Below, piece after piece: positions 7,403 to 17,102 of a DNA stretch of 53,309 bases (its first letter is position 1; each line of letters opens with the position of its first letter). The stretch spans positions 1 to 53,309 of the forward strand of contig JAEEQO010000002.1 of NCBI GenBank assembly GCA_016285335.1, given 5' to 3'. The position numbers and the translations under genes were made by a program. The notes under the pieces were generated by a model. That model saw nothing but the letters and a program-made list of their open reading frames with translations, did no database searches and was not told the origin of the DNA. This DNA is from Victivallales bacterium. Its GTDB lineage: Bacteria > Verrucomicrobiota > Lentisphaeria > Victivallales > UBA1829.

Positions 7403-8686
7403 CTACTTCCGCGGGAGGCGTTCGGAGCGGATGGCGAGCAGATAGAGCGCCGTCAGGAAATTGACCGCCGCGACGAGCACGAAAACCCCGACCGTGCCGA
7501 TGATCCCGCGCGCCATGAGCGGCGCCGTGACGACCGTGCCGAGGGCGATCGCGAACGAGTTCACGATGTTGTTCGCGGCGACGGCCCGCGCGACTTGTTC
7601 CGGGTCTGCCTTGTGCTGGAGCAGGGCGTTCAGCGGCACGGAGTAGAATCCGCCGCATGCCGCCAGCAGCACGAGGTCGGCGGCGATCCGCCAGGACGCG
7701 GGGAATTTCAGCAGCTCGCCCACGGAGAACAGGGCGTCCGCGTCCGCCGGGACATGCCCCCAGGAACGCGCGGCGAAGAACAGATCAAGTGTGAAGAACG
7801 CCATCAGGATCAGCGCCGGCGAAACGAGCGGCATCACGGCGCGGCGGCGTCCGACGACCTGGCAGAGCACGGACCCGATCGCCACGCCCGCGGAGAAGAG
7901 CAGGTACAGGACCGGGACCACGTGCGTTTCCGCGTGCAGGATGTCCTTGCAGAACCCGGCGAGCAGCGAGACATACAGCGCGGCGGTCATCCAGAATGTC
8001 GACAGGCCGTTCACGCAGTGCGTCAGGACCTTGTCGCGGTAGACCGTCTTCAGGATCTCCCACGAAGCGCGGATCAGGTTCGGATCGAGGCGGAGCGAGG
8101 GCGCTTCCGGCTTCATTTCCGGGATGAGGAACGCGCCGCACAGCCCGAGGATCGCCATGAGCAGGATGACCGCGCCGGTCACGAAGCCGCCGTGCGGGAG
8201 CGAGATCAGGTAGTTGCCGATGACCGCGCCGAAGATGACCGCGACATACGTCCCCGCGTTCACGTAGGCGTTGCCGCGCAGCAGCTCGCGTTCCTCCAGC
8301 ATCTGCGGGATGTAGGCGTATTTGAGCGGGCTGAAGAGTGCGGACTGCGTGCCCATGAAGAACAGCAGCGCGAGGAGCGGCCACACGCTGCCGCGCAGGA
8401 ATGCGAAAAAGACCGGGACCATGAGGCAGAACTCCATGATCTTGTAGGCGCGGAAGAGCTTGTGGCGCGGGAACTTGTCCGCGAGCTGCCCGGCTGTGGC
8501 CGAGAACGGAAAATACGGCAGCATCAGCAGCGCCATCGCCAGGAAGGTCAGCGCGTTCGCCTTCGCCGGGGCGAATCCGGACTGGTAGGAGATCACGATG
8601 ACCAGCGCGTTGCGGAACAGGTTGTCGTTGAACGCGCCGAAGAAAAACGTCAGGAAAAATGGAAAGAATCTGCGGGAGAAAAACAT
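7403..8686 (-). CDS. LplT-like MFS transporter (lysophospholipid flippase family)
   Basis: 427 residues with about 12 hydrophobic segments. The N-terminus FFPFFLTFFFGAFNDNLFRNALV is characteristic of the LplT branch of the major facilitator superfamily, as are the ADKFPRHKLFRAYK loop and GTQSALFSPLKYAYIPQML. LplT moves lysophospholipids across the inner membrane for re-acylation by Aas. A fused Aas with its own LplT-like domain lies at 18.0-21.5 kb, so this would be a second copy. The role is by family resemblance. Confidence 0.8.
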   Translation of the reverse strand: MFFSRRFFPFFLTFFFGAFNDNLFRNALVIVISYQSGFAPAKANALTFLAMALLMLPYFPFSATAGQLADKFPRHKLFRAYKIMEFCLMVPVFFAFLRGSVWPLLALLFFMGTQSALFSPLKYAYIPQMLEERELLRGNAYVNAGTYVAVIFGAVIGNYLISLPHGGFVTGAVILLMAILGLCGAFLIPEMKPEAPSLRLDPNLIRASWEILKTVYRDKVLTHCVNGLSTFWMTAALYVSLLAGFCKDILHAETHVVPVLYLLFSAGVAIGSVLCQVVGRRRAVMPLVSPALILMAFFTLDLFFAARSWGHVPADADALFSVGELLKFPASWRIAADLVLLAACGGFYSVPLNALLQHKADPEQVARAVAANNIVNSFAIALGTVVTAPLMARGIIGTVGVFVLVAAVNFLTALYLLAIRSERLPRK

Positions 8687-8766
8687 GTCGTGCCGGGGGC
8701 TGTGGTGAGGCGGTTTTCCGGTTCGGGAAGAAGCTTGTTTGCGATCACGAACGGGGCAACGGATAT

Positions 8767-8794
8767 AATATAAAACTTAACGGCGGAAAATCAA
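8767..8794 (-). promoter_or_regulatory. Promoter of the LplT-like transporter gene
   Basis: Minus strand -35 TTGATT (plus AATCAA 8789-8794), 16-bp spacing, -10 TATATT (plus AATATA 8767-8772). It lies about 80 bases before the start at 8686. The rest of 8687-8977 is the upstream region of the divergent esterase gene; I see no gene in it. Confidence 0.7.
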
Positions 8795-8892
8795 GCGCGG
8801 GAAGCGTTTTCTACGGGGCTTGGGGCAGGGAATATCACATGCAGAAAATGAGGAAAGCATGTAGTTTTTCATAAAAAACGATGTTCGCGGGA

Positions 8893-10252
<1,360 letters not shown>

Positions 10253-10291
10253 CCTGACACAACCGCATCCGCGGAATCAATCTCGATCTTC

Positions 10292-10327
10292 ACGGCATTC
10301 CGGCTCAACCCCGGAGTGCCGTTTTTC
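10292..10327 (+). terminator. Rho-independent terminator of the esterase gene
   Basis: ACGGCATTCCGG (10292-10303) pairs with CCGGAGTGCCGT (10311-10322), 12 bp with one G-T wobble and a 7-base loop, followed by a run of Ts. It lies 40 bases after the stop codon. Confidence 0.9.
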
Positions 10328-10427
10328 TCTGATTTCGTCCTGATCAGGGATGAGGCCGTGCAGCTGCGGGAAAGATGAGGTCCTGCGGGGTTTCCCGTCT
10401 TTCATACGCTTTTTTTGGAAAGCGGGC

Positions 10428-10455
10428 TTTCATTTTTCCCCGACCGATGTATATT
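10428..10455 (+). promoter_or_regulatory. Promoter of the hom-ask operon
   Basis: A -10 TATATT at 10450-10455 directly follows TG; the -35 is weak (TTTCAT 10428-10433, 16-bp spacing). The predicted leader is under 45 bases, too short for a lysine or other amino-acid riboswitch. Confidence 0.5.
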
Positions 10456-10499
10456 ATATAGATTGCTTACTTTTCCCCCTGAACGGAGTGAACGAAACT

Positions 10500-11798
10500 A
10501 TGAAACATGTGAGTGTGGGAATCCTCGGATTCGGCACGGTCGGCGCCGGAGTGGCGGATTGTCTTCTGAAAAACCGCGGTCTGATCTGCGAACGGACCGG
10601 CGTGGATGTGGAATTGACCGGGATCGGCGATCTCGATACGACGACGGACCGCGGGGTCGCGGTGCCGCCCGGACTGCTGACCAGCGATACGCCTTCTGTC
10701 ATCGCGAAGAGCGACATTGTAGTGGAACTCATCGGCGGCACGACCGTATCGCGCAAGTTCATCCTGAGCGCCCTCGAACAGGGCAAGACCGTCGTCACGG
10801 CGAACAAGGCGCTGCTGGCGGACTACGGCCGCGAGATCTTCGACGCGGCGGAAGCGGGCGGCGGCACGGTCTTCTACGAAGCAAGCGTGGCCGGCGGCAT
10901 CCCGATCATCAAGAGCCTGCGCGAAGGTTTCGTGGGCAACCGCATCAACCGCATCTTCGGCATCCTGAACGGCACATGCAACTACATCTTCACCCGCATG
11001 GAACGCGAAAACCTCGGGTTCGAGGAGGTCCTGAAGGACGCCCAGCGGCTCGGTTACGCCGAGGCGAACCCGTCGCTCGACATCGACGGATTCGACACCG
11101 CGCACAAGGCTGTGATCCTGGCTTCGCTCGCGTACGGCGGCTGGCACAACACCAATGAGATCTACGTGCAGGGCATCCGCGACGTGTCGCTGTCGGACAT
11201 CCGCTGCGCCGACGAGCTCGGCTACAAGATCAAGCTGCTTGCCATCATCAAGCAGTGCGCCGACAGCCGCATCGAGGTGCGCGTCCATCCCACGCTCATC
11301 CCGAAGCACGCCCCGCTCGCGGGCATTTCCGACGTCTTCAACGGCGTCATGGTGAACGGCGACTTCGTGGGCGACACGCTGTTCTACGGACGCGGCGCAG
11401 GCCGCGCGGCCACCGCCAGCGCGGTCGTTTCCGACATCGCGGATGCCGCCCTGAACCTCGCAAGCGGCGCTCCCGTCCGCATCCCCGCCTACCGCAAGGC
11501 CGTCGAATGCGCCGGCATCGTCCCGATGGAGGAGATCACGTCGCGCTACTACCTGCGCCTCACGGTCACGGACCGCCCCGGCGTGCTTGCGAAGCTCGCG
11601 GGCATCCTCGCCGAGCAGGGCGTCAGCGTGTCCCGCCTGATGCAGAACCCGGTTTCGAAGAGCGCAGCCGGCGAAGCGTCCATCGTCATCATTTCGCACG
11701 AGGCGAAGGAATCCGCCGTCCGGCAGGCGATCACGGCCATGGAATCCTTCGACGCCGTACACGGCAAGATCTGCCTGCTTCGCATTGAGGAGCTTTGA
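10500..11798 (+). CDS. hom: Homoserine dehydrogenase
   Basis: 432 residues, the usual length for monofunctional homoserine dehydrogenase with a C-terminal ACT domain. It reduces aspartate semialdehyde to homoserine, the branch point to threonine and methionine. The NAD(P) site is GILGFGTVGAG (7-17). Catalytic residues appear as N102-K103 and the signature SLDIDGFDTAHK with D199 and K203. The ACT domain (about 350-432) begins YYLRLTVTDRPGVLAKLAGI and is the likely site of feedback control by threonine. ATG 10500 was chosen because the -10 box lies at 10450 and GGAG sits 11 bases upstream. It leads an operon and is followed 2 bases later by aspartate kinase. Confidence 0.96.
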   Translation: MKHVSVGILGFGTVGAGVADCLLKNRGLICERTGVDVELTGIGDLDTTTDRGVAVPPGLLTSDTPSVIAKSDIVVELIGGTTVSRKFILSALEQGKTVVTANKALLADYGREIFDAAEAGGGTVFYEASVAGGIPIIKSLREGFVGNRINRIFGILNGTCNYIFTRMERENLGFEEVLKDAQRLGYAEANPSLDIDGFDTAHKAVILASLAYGGWHNTNEIYVQGIRDVSLSDIRCADELGYKIKLLAIIKQCADSRIEVRVHPTLIPKHAPLAGISDVFNGVMVNGDFVGDTLFYGRGAGRAATASAVVSDIADAALNLASGAPVRIPAYRKAVECAGIVPMEEITSRYYLRLTVTDRPGVLAKLAGILAEQGVSVSRLMQNPVSKSAAGEASIVIISHEAKESAVRQAITAMESFDAVHGKICLLRIEEL

Positions 11799-11800
11799 AC

Positions 11801-13204
11801 ATGAATCACACTGTCGAAAAGATCGGCGGCACCAGCATGTCCCGCTTCGGCGAGATCATGCAGAATGTCATCCTTGCGGACCGCGCCCCCGCCGAACTCT
11901 ACAACCGCGTTTTCGTTGTTTCCGCGTACTCCGGCATCACCAACCTGCTGCTGGAAGACAAGAAGACCGGAGCGCCCGGCGTCTACGGCCACTTCACCGC
12001 CGGCAGCGGCGAATGGCGCGAAGCCCTCGCCCGCGTCCGCGAGAAAATGCTCGACTACAACCGCGAGTTCGGGTTCCTCGGCTTAAACGTGAAGGAGGCC
12101 GACGCCTTCATCAACGGCAAGCTCGACGACATCAACTCGTTCCTGCAGGATCTGGAGGACATGCGTTCCTACGGGTTTATGCGCCCCGGCGACTACCTGC
12201 CCATGACCCGCGAATTCCTGGCGGCCGTCGGCGAGGTCCACAGCGCGTGGAACTCCGTGCAGATCCTGAAGGCCAACGGCGTGAACGCCCGCTTCATCGA
12301 TCTCTCCGGCTGGCGCTCCACCGAGTCCCGCACGCTCGACGAAGCGATCCTCGCCGGCTTCGAGGGCGTCGACTTCGCCACCGAGCTTCCCGTCGTGACC
12401 GGATATGTGAAGTTCGACCCCGGCATCATGCTCCGGTTCGACCGCGGCTACAGCGAGATCACGTTCAGCAAGATCGCCGTGCTTACGGAAGCCCGTGAAG
12501 GCATCATCCACAAGGAATTCCACCTGTCCACTGGCGATCCGAAGCTCATCGGCATCGACAAGGTGCAGGTCATCGGCAACACCAATTTCGACATCGCCGA
12601 CCAGCTTTCCGACATGGGCATGGAGGCCATCCACTCGAAGGCCGCCAAGGAAATGGAGCTGAAGGGCATCCCGATCCGCGTGAAGAACGCGTTCGACCCG
12701 AGGCACCCCGGCACCCTCATCAGCCGCGGCTACGTTTCCCCGAACCCCCGCGTGGAAATGATCTGCGGACGCGCCGACCTGCTCGGCATCGAGGTCTTCG
12801 ACCCGGAAATGGTCGGCGAACCCGGCTACGACTACCGCCTCACGAAGCACCTCGCCGACCGAGATATCGACTACATCGCGAAGACCACGAACGCGAACAC
12901 GATCGCGCATTTCGTGCCGGAGAAGAGCAAGCGCCTGAACAACTGCCTCGAAAGCATTCACCGCGACTTCCCGAACGCCGAACTCCACGTGACCAAGGTC
13001 GCCATCGTCTCCGTCATCGGTTCCAACATGAAGATCCCCGGATTCCTCGCCCGCGCGGCGAACGCGCTCTCCGCGGCCGGAGTCAACGTGCTCGCCATCG
13101 ACCAGACCATCCGCCAGGTGAACATCCAGTTCGTCATCGAACGCGAGCAGTTCGAGTGCGCCCAGAAGGCGCTCCACCGCGAATTCGTCGAACGCCAGGC
13201 ATAA
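11801..13204 (+). CDS. ask: Aspartate kinase, resembling the ectoine-type (Ask_Ect) branch
   Basis: 467 residues. It phosphorylates aspartate, the first step to lysine, threonine and methionine. The N-terminus HTVEKIGGTSMS (3-14) carries the KxGGTS phosphate-binding motif in the form I associate with aspartokinases of ectoine clusters (Ask_Ect), as does the following YNRVFVVSAYSGITNLLL. Two ACT-type regulatory segments lie in the last 120 residues (VAIVSVIGSNMKIPGFLARA). GAGGAG near the end of hom serves as its ribosome site, so translation is coupled. No ectA, ectB or ectC is present in the window and the partner is hom, so it most likely serves general aspartate-family synthesis here. Confidence 0.9.
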   Translation: MNHTVEKIGGTSMSRFGEIMQNVILADRAPAELYNRVFVVSAYSGITNLLLEDKKTGAPGVYGHFTAGSGEWREALARVREKMLDYNREFGFLGLNVKEADAFINGKLDDINSFLQDLEDMRSYGFMRPGDYLPMTREFLAAVGEVHSAWNSVQILKANGVNARFIDLSGWRSTESRTLDEAILAGFEGVDFATELPVVTGYVKFDPGIMLRFDRGYSEITFSKIAVLTEAREGIIHKEFHLSTGDPKLIGIDKVQVIGNTNFDIADQLSDMGMEAIHSKAAKEMELKGIPIRVKNAFDPRHPGTLISRGYVSPNPRVEMICGRADLLGIEVFDPEMVGEPGYDYRLTKHLADRDIDYIAKTTNANTIAHFVPEKSKRLNNCLESIHRDFPNAELHVTKVAIVSVIGSNMKIPGFLARAANALSAAGVNVLAIDQTIRQVNIQFVIEREQFECAQKALHREFVERQA

Positions 13205-13237
13205 CCGTTTTCTCAGCATCAGCAGGAGGCCCCCCAC

Positions 13238-13714
13238 ATGAGCCATCAGGACAGACCCGACTGGGACGAGTACTTCATGGAGATCGCGAAGGTCGTCGCG
13301 GCCCGCAGCAACTGCAGCCGCAGGCACGTCGCCGCCGTCATCGTGAAGGACAAGCGCATCATTTCCACCGGCTACAACGGCACCCCGCGCGGCATCAAAA
13401 ACTGCAACGAAGGCGGCTGTCCCCGCTGCAACTCCAACGCCCCGTCCGGCACCGCGCTGGAGGAATGCCTCTGCTCCCACGGCGAGGAAAACGCCATTGT
13501 CCAGGCCGCCTACCACGGCATCTCCATCAAGGGAGCCACGCTGTATACCACGTTCAGCCCGTGCCTCCTCTGCGCCAAAATGATCATCAACGGCGGCATC
13601 GCCGAGGTCGTCTTCAACGAACACTACTCCATCGACGGCACCGCCCGCAGGATCCTTCAGGAAGCCGGCGTCATCCTCCGTGCCCTCCCCGGCAAGGAAG
13701 ACAAGCCTCAATAA
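13238..13714 (+). CDS. dCMP/cytidylate deaminase family protein
   Basis: 158 residues. Zinc and catalytic residues are H81-G-E83 (HAE-type) and P-C109-L-L-C112, as in dCMP deaminases of the ComEB type. GYNGTPRGIKNC and the Cys/His cluster at about 56-81 are also typical. The enzyme makes dUMP from dCMP, feeding dTMP synthesis. It starts 33 bases after ask with AGGAGG upstream and likely belongs to the same operon. Confidence 0.92.
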   Translation: MSHQDRPDWDEYFMEIAKVVAARSNCSRRHVAAVIVKDKRIISTGYNGTPRGIKNCNEGGCPRCNSNAPSGTALEECLCSHGEENAIVQAAYHGISIKGATLYTTFSPCLLCAKMIINGGIAEVVFNEHYSIDGTARRILQEAGVILRALPGKEDKPQ

Positions 13715-13738
13715 GAGTTCGCGGCGAAGGGGGAACGC

Positions 13739-14329
13739 ATGAAACGCGAAAAACAGCCTCAATGCTATGTGATCGCCGGTCCGAACGGTGCCGGAAAAAC
13801 CACGTTTGCGCTGAAGTATCTGCCGTTGATTGCGTCCTGCTACGACTTCATCAACGCCGACGAGATCGCCAAAGGGCTTTCCCCGCTTGATTATAACGCC
13901 GGTTTGCTGCAGGCCGGAAAAATCTTTCTGGAGACTCTGAATCAGAAGATCGCACAGCGGAAGGATTTTGCGTTCGAAACGACGCTTTCCGGGCGAACCT
14001 ATCTGCCGCGCATTGTGGAATGGCGGAAAGCCGGATGGTGCATCACGCTGTTTTATCTTTACATTCCGAGTGTCGAGTTTTCCGCGCAGAGAGTCCGAGA
14101 CCGGGTTCTGAAAGGCGGACATGACATTCCGCCGGAAGACATTGTCAGGCGCTATCCGAGAAGTATCCGGAACATGTTTGCCTATGCCGATGTCTGTAAT
14201 AAAACGATGTGTTTCGACAATACTGGAAACCGGATCGTTTCCATCTTTGAAAAGCATGACGGTCAACCGCCCATTATTCAGGACAGGGAACGGTTCTCGA
14301 TTTTACAAGGAGTTCTGGACTATGAGTGA
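13739..14329 (+). CDS. Zeta-toxin-like P-loop kinase
   Basis: 196 residues with the layout of zeta-toxin/COG4185 kinases. The Walker A is AGPNGAGKTT (13-22), then FINADEIAKGLSP with D41, the switch FETTLSGR with E80, and an Arg-rich segment RVRDRVLKGGHDIPPEDIVRRYPRS. Zeta kinases phosphorylate the cell-wall precursor UDP-N-acetylglucosamine and act as toxins; COG4185 members are often annotated only as predicted ATPases. The gene is visibly less GC-rich at third positions than its neighbours, a sign of acquisition. It ends inside a small gene (8-base overlap) that could be its antitoxin, although in classical zeta systems the antitoxin gene comes first. Confidence 0.85.
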   Translation: MKREKQPQCYVIAGPNGAGKTTFALKYLPLIASCYDFINADEIAKGLSPLDYNAGLLQAGKIFLETLNQKIAQRKDFAFETTLSGRTYLPRIVEWRKAGWCITLFYLYIPSVEFSAQRVRDRVLKGGHDIPPEDIVRRYPRSIRNMFAYADVCNKTMCFDNTGNRIVSIFEKHDGQPPIIQDRERFSILQGVLDYE

Positions 14330-14549
14330 AGAAATGAGAAAGGCCGTGGAAGCCATGCAGATCGCCGTGGACGAGATGCTGGAGCGAGAGGCAAAACTTG
14401 GTAGAAAAGTCGTCATCGGAGACAGGCACGGGAATCCCAAATGGGTTTCCGCCAGATATCTTGTTCGAAAACGGAGAGCGGCCCTCGCCGCCGCCCGGAA
14501 AAAACAGTCCGAACCCCTTTCACCGCAACCCGGAGGAGACTTGACATGA
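14322..14549 (+). CDS. Small protein paired with the zeta-like kinase, possible antitoxin
   Basis: 75 residues, starting at ATG 14322 with AAGGAG 11-12 bases upstream. Residues 1-28 are a charged amphipathic helix (MSEEMRKAVEAMQIAVDEML). A central KVVIGDRHGNPKWVSA resembles a small beta-hairpin, and the C-terminal part is strongly basic (VRKRRAALAAARKK). It overlaps the kinase by 8 bases and the next gene by 4 bases (ATGA), so all three are translationally coupled. I do not recognise the family; partnership with the kinase is inferred from overlap and size. Confidence 0.7.
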   Translation: MSEEMRKAVEAMQIAVDEMLEREAKLGRKVVIGDRHGNPKWVSARYLVRKRRAALAAARKKQSEPLSPQPGGDLT

Positions 14550-15640
14550 AGCGTTTGAATTTGCTGGTCCCGATCCTGGCAGCCGTCGCCGCGCTGTTCG
14601 CCGGCAAAGCGTCCGCCGCTGATGAAAAAGAGGACATCCTCGCCCGGTTCGACCGCGAGCTTCTTATCGTCATGAGCGGATTCGCCGAGGCGCGCGAGTC
14701 GGGCGTCTCCTCCGCGTTCCGGCAGGAATACCTGGGCACGTTCGACAAGTTCGTGAAGGACGCGAACACGCTGCAGGGGATCGTCGTGGAGCTCGGGATC
14801 GGCGAAGATCTCAACCTCGCGACGCACGCGCGGAACGTCCGGGCCGCGTTCAACGCGCCCGTTCAGACCGCCGCCTCCGGCAGTTCGTCGAACCAGAAGG
14901 ACAGGAACAAGTCGTCTTCCGGCTCCGCCGTTTCGAAGGCGAACGACCCGCTTTCCCGCCTGACCGGGCAGTCGCTCAGCGAATATGCCGGGATCGGAGG
15001 CGCGTCGTCTTCCGGTTCGTCTTCCGCGCAGAGCCAGACGCCCGCCGGGTTCTCCTTTCACATGGCAGGAAGCGCCGTCCAGACGCTTTCCTCGCTCGGG
15101 TTCGGGCTCCGCAACGGCAAGTATTCGGTTTCCCCGCGCTGCCGCCGCATCCTGCCCTACCTGGAGCTCAAGCGCGACGTGGAGTATTTCAACACGTCCT
15201 ACGAGCATTTCGATTCGCTCATCGAGATCGGGGTCTGGCGGACCGACTTCGAGAAACGCCTCAAGCGCATGACCAAGCTTGCCGCGCAGGTGCAACCCGT
15301 CTACCGGGCATATTTCCCGGACAAGTCCGTCTCGATCGGCACGGAGGCCGAACGTCTTGCCCGCGTCTACAACAAGTTCGTCGAATACGTGAAGGCCGTT
15401 GCCCAGGCCGAACAGCAGAGCAACCGCCTGAACTCCGCCAGTTCCAGCGCGTTCGATCAGGTCCGCCAGTCCAACATCCCGGACAAGGGACTGATCCTGA
15501 AGGACTACGACACCGCCGCCGCCCGTTTCGCCGAATTCTTCGCGGATATGGATTCGATCGACTGGACCGTGAATCCGTTCTCCGAATCCGGCCCCGCGAA
15601 AGATGACGAGGTCAAACTTCCCGCGAAGACCTCCAACTGA
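14546..15640 (+). CDS. Secreted protein of unknown function
   Basis: 364 residues from ATG 14546, preceded by GGAGGAG. Residues 1-24 are a clean signal peptide (LLVPILAAVAALFAGKASA, then AD). The mature part is helical, with a Ser/Lys/Asn-rich low-complexity stretch at about 112-170 and two helical blocks around it (LARFDRELLIVMSGFAEA; RILPYLELKRDVEYFNTSYE). No catalytic motif or known domain is visible. Its GC-rich codon use matches the chromosome rather than the preceding kinase, so it probably belongs to the original operon into which the kinase pair inserted. Confidence 0.78.
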   Translation: MKRLNLLVPILAAVAALFAGKASAADEKEDILARFDRELLIVMSGFAEARESGVSSAFRQEYLGTFDKFVKDANTLQGIVVELGIGEDLNLATHARNVRAAFNAPVQTAASGSSSNQKDRNKSSSGSAVSKANDPLSRLTGQSLSEYAGIGGASSSGSSSAQSQTPAGFSFHMAGSAVQTLSSLGFGLRNGKYSVSPRCRRILPYLELKRDVEYFNTSYEHFDSLIEIGVWRTDFEKRLKRMTKLAAQVQPVYRAYFPDKSVSIGTEAERLARVYNKFVEYVKAVAQAEQQSNRLNSASSSAFDQVRQSNIPDKGLILKDYDTAAARFAEFFADMDSIDWTVNPFSESGPAKDDEVKLPAKTSN

Positions 15641-15682
15641 CCCCCCTGTATTCCATTTTCCCACGCCAACCGGAAACGCGCC

Positions 15683-16402
15683 ATGTTCCAGATCGAACGC
15701 ACCGTCGCCATCAGCGATACCGCACCGGGCGGATGCCTCCGCCTCAGCCATGCCCTCGACTATCTTCTTGAATGCGAATGCTTCCAGATGGATTCCGAGG
15801 ACGAGTTCTCCGTTTATCTGCGGAAAAACGGCATCGCGGTCTTTCTGGCGTTCCGGCAGGTGGAGATCATGCGGCTGCCCGTCTACGGCGAACACCTTGC
15901 GATCCGCACAAACGTCTACGACTGCAAGAACTTCTTCGGGTTTCGCAATACCACGATCTATGACGGGCAGGGCCGCATCTGTGTTCTCTGCGCCGCCATC
16001 GGCGCGTTTGTCGACCGCGCGACCGGACGCCCCGGCAAAGTTCCCGCGCAGATCGTCCGGGACCTCCGTTTCGATCCGCCCCTGCCCATGGAATATCTTT
16101 CGCGCAAGATCACGCTTCCCGCGCAGGAGCCGGAACGCCTCGCGCCCTTCCGCGTCAAGGCGCATCAGGCCGACATGTACGGCCACTTCAACAGCAACCG
16201 TTCCCTCGACGAGACCATGGAATACCTCCCGGCGGACTTCACGTTCAACCGTCTCCGCCTCGAATACAAGGCGCAGGCCAAGCCCGGCGAACTGATTACG
16301 CCCGCACTTTACCGCGACGTCCCCGTTCCCGGCGCCCTCACGTTCACGCTCTCAAACGAATCCGCCCTCTGCACTGTCTTCGAGTTTTCGACCTCCGTGT
16401 GA
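15683..16402 (+). CDS. Acyl-ACP thioesterase (double hotdog)
   Basis: 239 residues, the length of bacterial acyl-ACP thioesterases. The protein reads as two hotdog repeats: residues 1-130 contain the helix-start LSHALDYLLECE and the strand QVEIMRLPVYGEHLAIRT. The second repeat starts near 155 and holds D164-M-Y-G-H168-F-N170, the position of the catalytic D/H/N motif. These enzymes release fatty acids from acyl carrier protein. It follows the secreted gene by 42 bases and is the last gene of the forward run. Confidence 0.85.
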   Translation: MFQIERTVAISDTAPGGCLRLSHALDYLLECECFQMDSEDEFSVYLRKNGIAVFLAFRQVEIMRLPVYGEHLAIRTNVYDCKNFFGFRNTTIYDGQGRICVLCAAIGAFVDRATGRPGKVPAQIVRDLRFDPPLPMEYLSRKITLPAQEPERLAPFRVKAHQADMYGHFNSNRSLDETMEYLPADFTFNRLRLEYKAQAKPGELITPALYRDVPVPGALTFTLSNESALCTVFEFSTSV

Positions 16403-16590
16403 TTCTGGCAGAAACGATCCCCGCCGGGACAGATGTCAGCATCAGTTTCGGGTCCGGCCGACGGCATGAAAAAAGCCCCGCACCCGCCCCTCGTTGTCAT
16501 AAGCACGCGGCATTTATTATACCCCGCGCGCCGTTGCCGGAGCGCTTTTCTCCGGGCGAATACTCTGATGATGAACGGGATGTGCCGGAC

Positions 16591-16983
16591 TTACTCCTGC
16601 TTTTTCTTCCATTTCTTGTAGGCGCTGAGTTCCGACTGAAACGAGGAAACGACTAGAGCAAACACGCTGGCGTCGTCGACAAAACCGATGATCGGCAGGA
16701 AATCCGGGATGATGTCGAGGGGCGATACCAGATATGCCACGGCAAAACCGGTCGAGGCGATGAGCTTCCACGGGATGGAGGTGTATTTTCCCGCCCAGTA
16801 GTCCTGAAGAAGCGACCACGTGAGCTGAAACGACTCGAACTGTCCGCCGAGAAATTTTGCCTTCGTTTCCGCGGTCTCGGCGTCCGCTTTCACTTTCTCC
16901 AGGTCTTCCTCCGTAAATGTCTCGACGCCTTTTTCGAAGGTCTGGCTGACTCTTTCCTGGTCGCTCTCGTTCAAATTGTCCAT
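16591..16983 (-). CDS. DUF1232 (YkvA-like) small membrane protein
   Basis: 130 residues. An acidic, helical N-terminal half (1-65) precedes the DUF1232 core IPWKLIASTGFAVAYLVSPLDIIPDFLPIIGFVDDA, with one or two membrane segments and the conserved SPxDxIPD and GxxDD motifs. The family has no settled function. Its leftward orientation faces the thioesterase gene; 16403-16590 between them holds no gene, only a short CCGGAG/CTCCGG hairpin near 16537-16555. Confidence 0.85.
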   Translation of the reverse strand: MDNLNESDQERVSQTFEKGVETFTEEDLEKVKADAETAETKAKFLGGQFESFQLTWSLLQDYWAGKYTSIPWKLIASTGFAVAYLVSPLDIIPDFLPIIGFVDDASVFALVVSSFQSELSAYKKWKKKQE

Positions 16984-17102
16984 AAGGATCCCCGATGTTT
17001 CCGGTTTGAGTAAAACAAAGCCTCGTCACGGCATGCGGATACGATTCCTTTGCGATGCAGGGAAATCCGCCCGGTCTGCCGACGTTTCGCGGACGGATGC
17101 CG

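Noticed and set aside
8837..8869. Possible terminator (ACATGC...GCATGT then TTTTT) upstream of the esterase
   Set aside because: The stem is 6 bp with a 14-base loop and no rightward gene lies before it.
10253..10499. Lysine or other amino-acid riboswitch ahead of hom-ask
   Set aside because: The promoter leaves a leader of under 45 bases, too short, and the region before it is the terminator of the esterase gene.
12083..14266. Long minus-strand open frame opposite ask, dCMP deaminase and the zeta-like kinase
   Set aside because: It runs across three unrelated well-supported genes and shows no motif.
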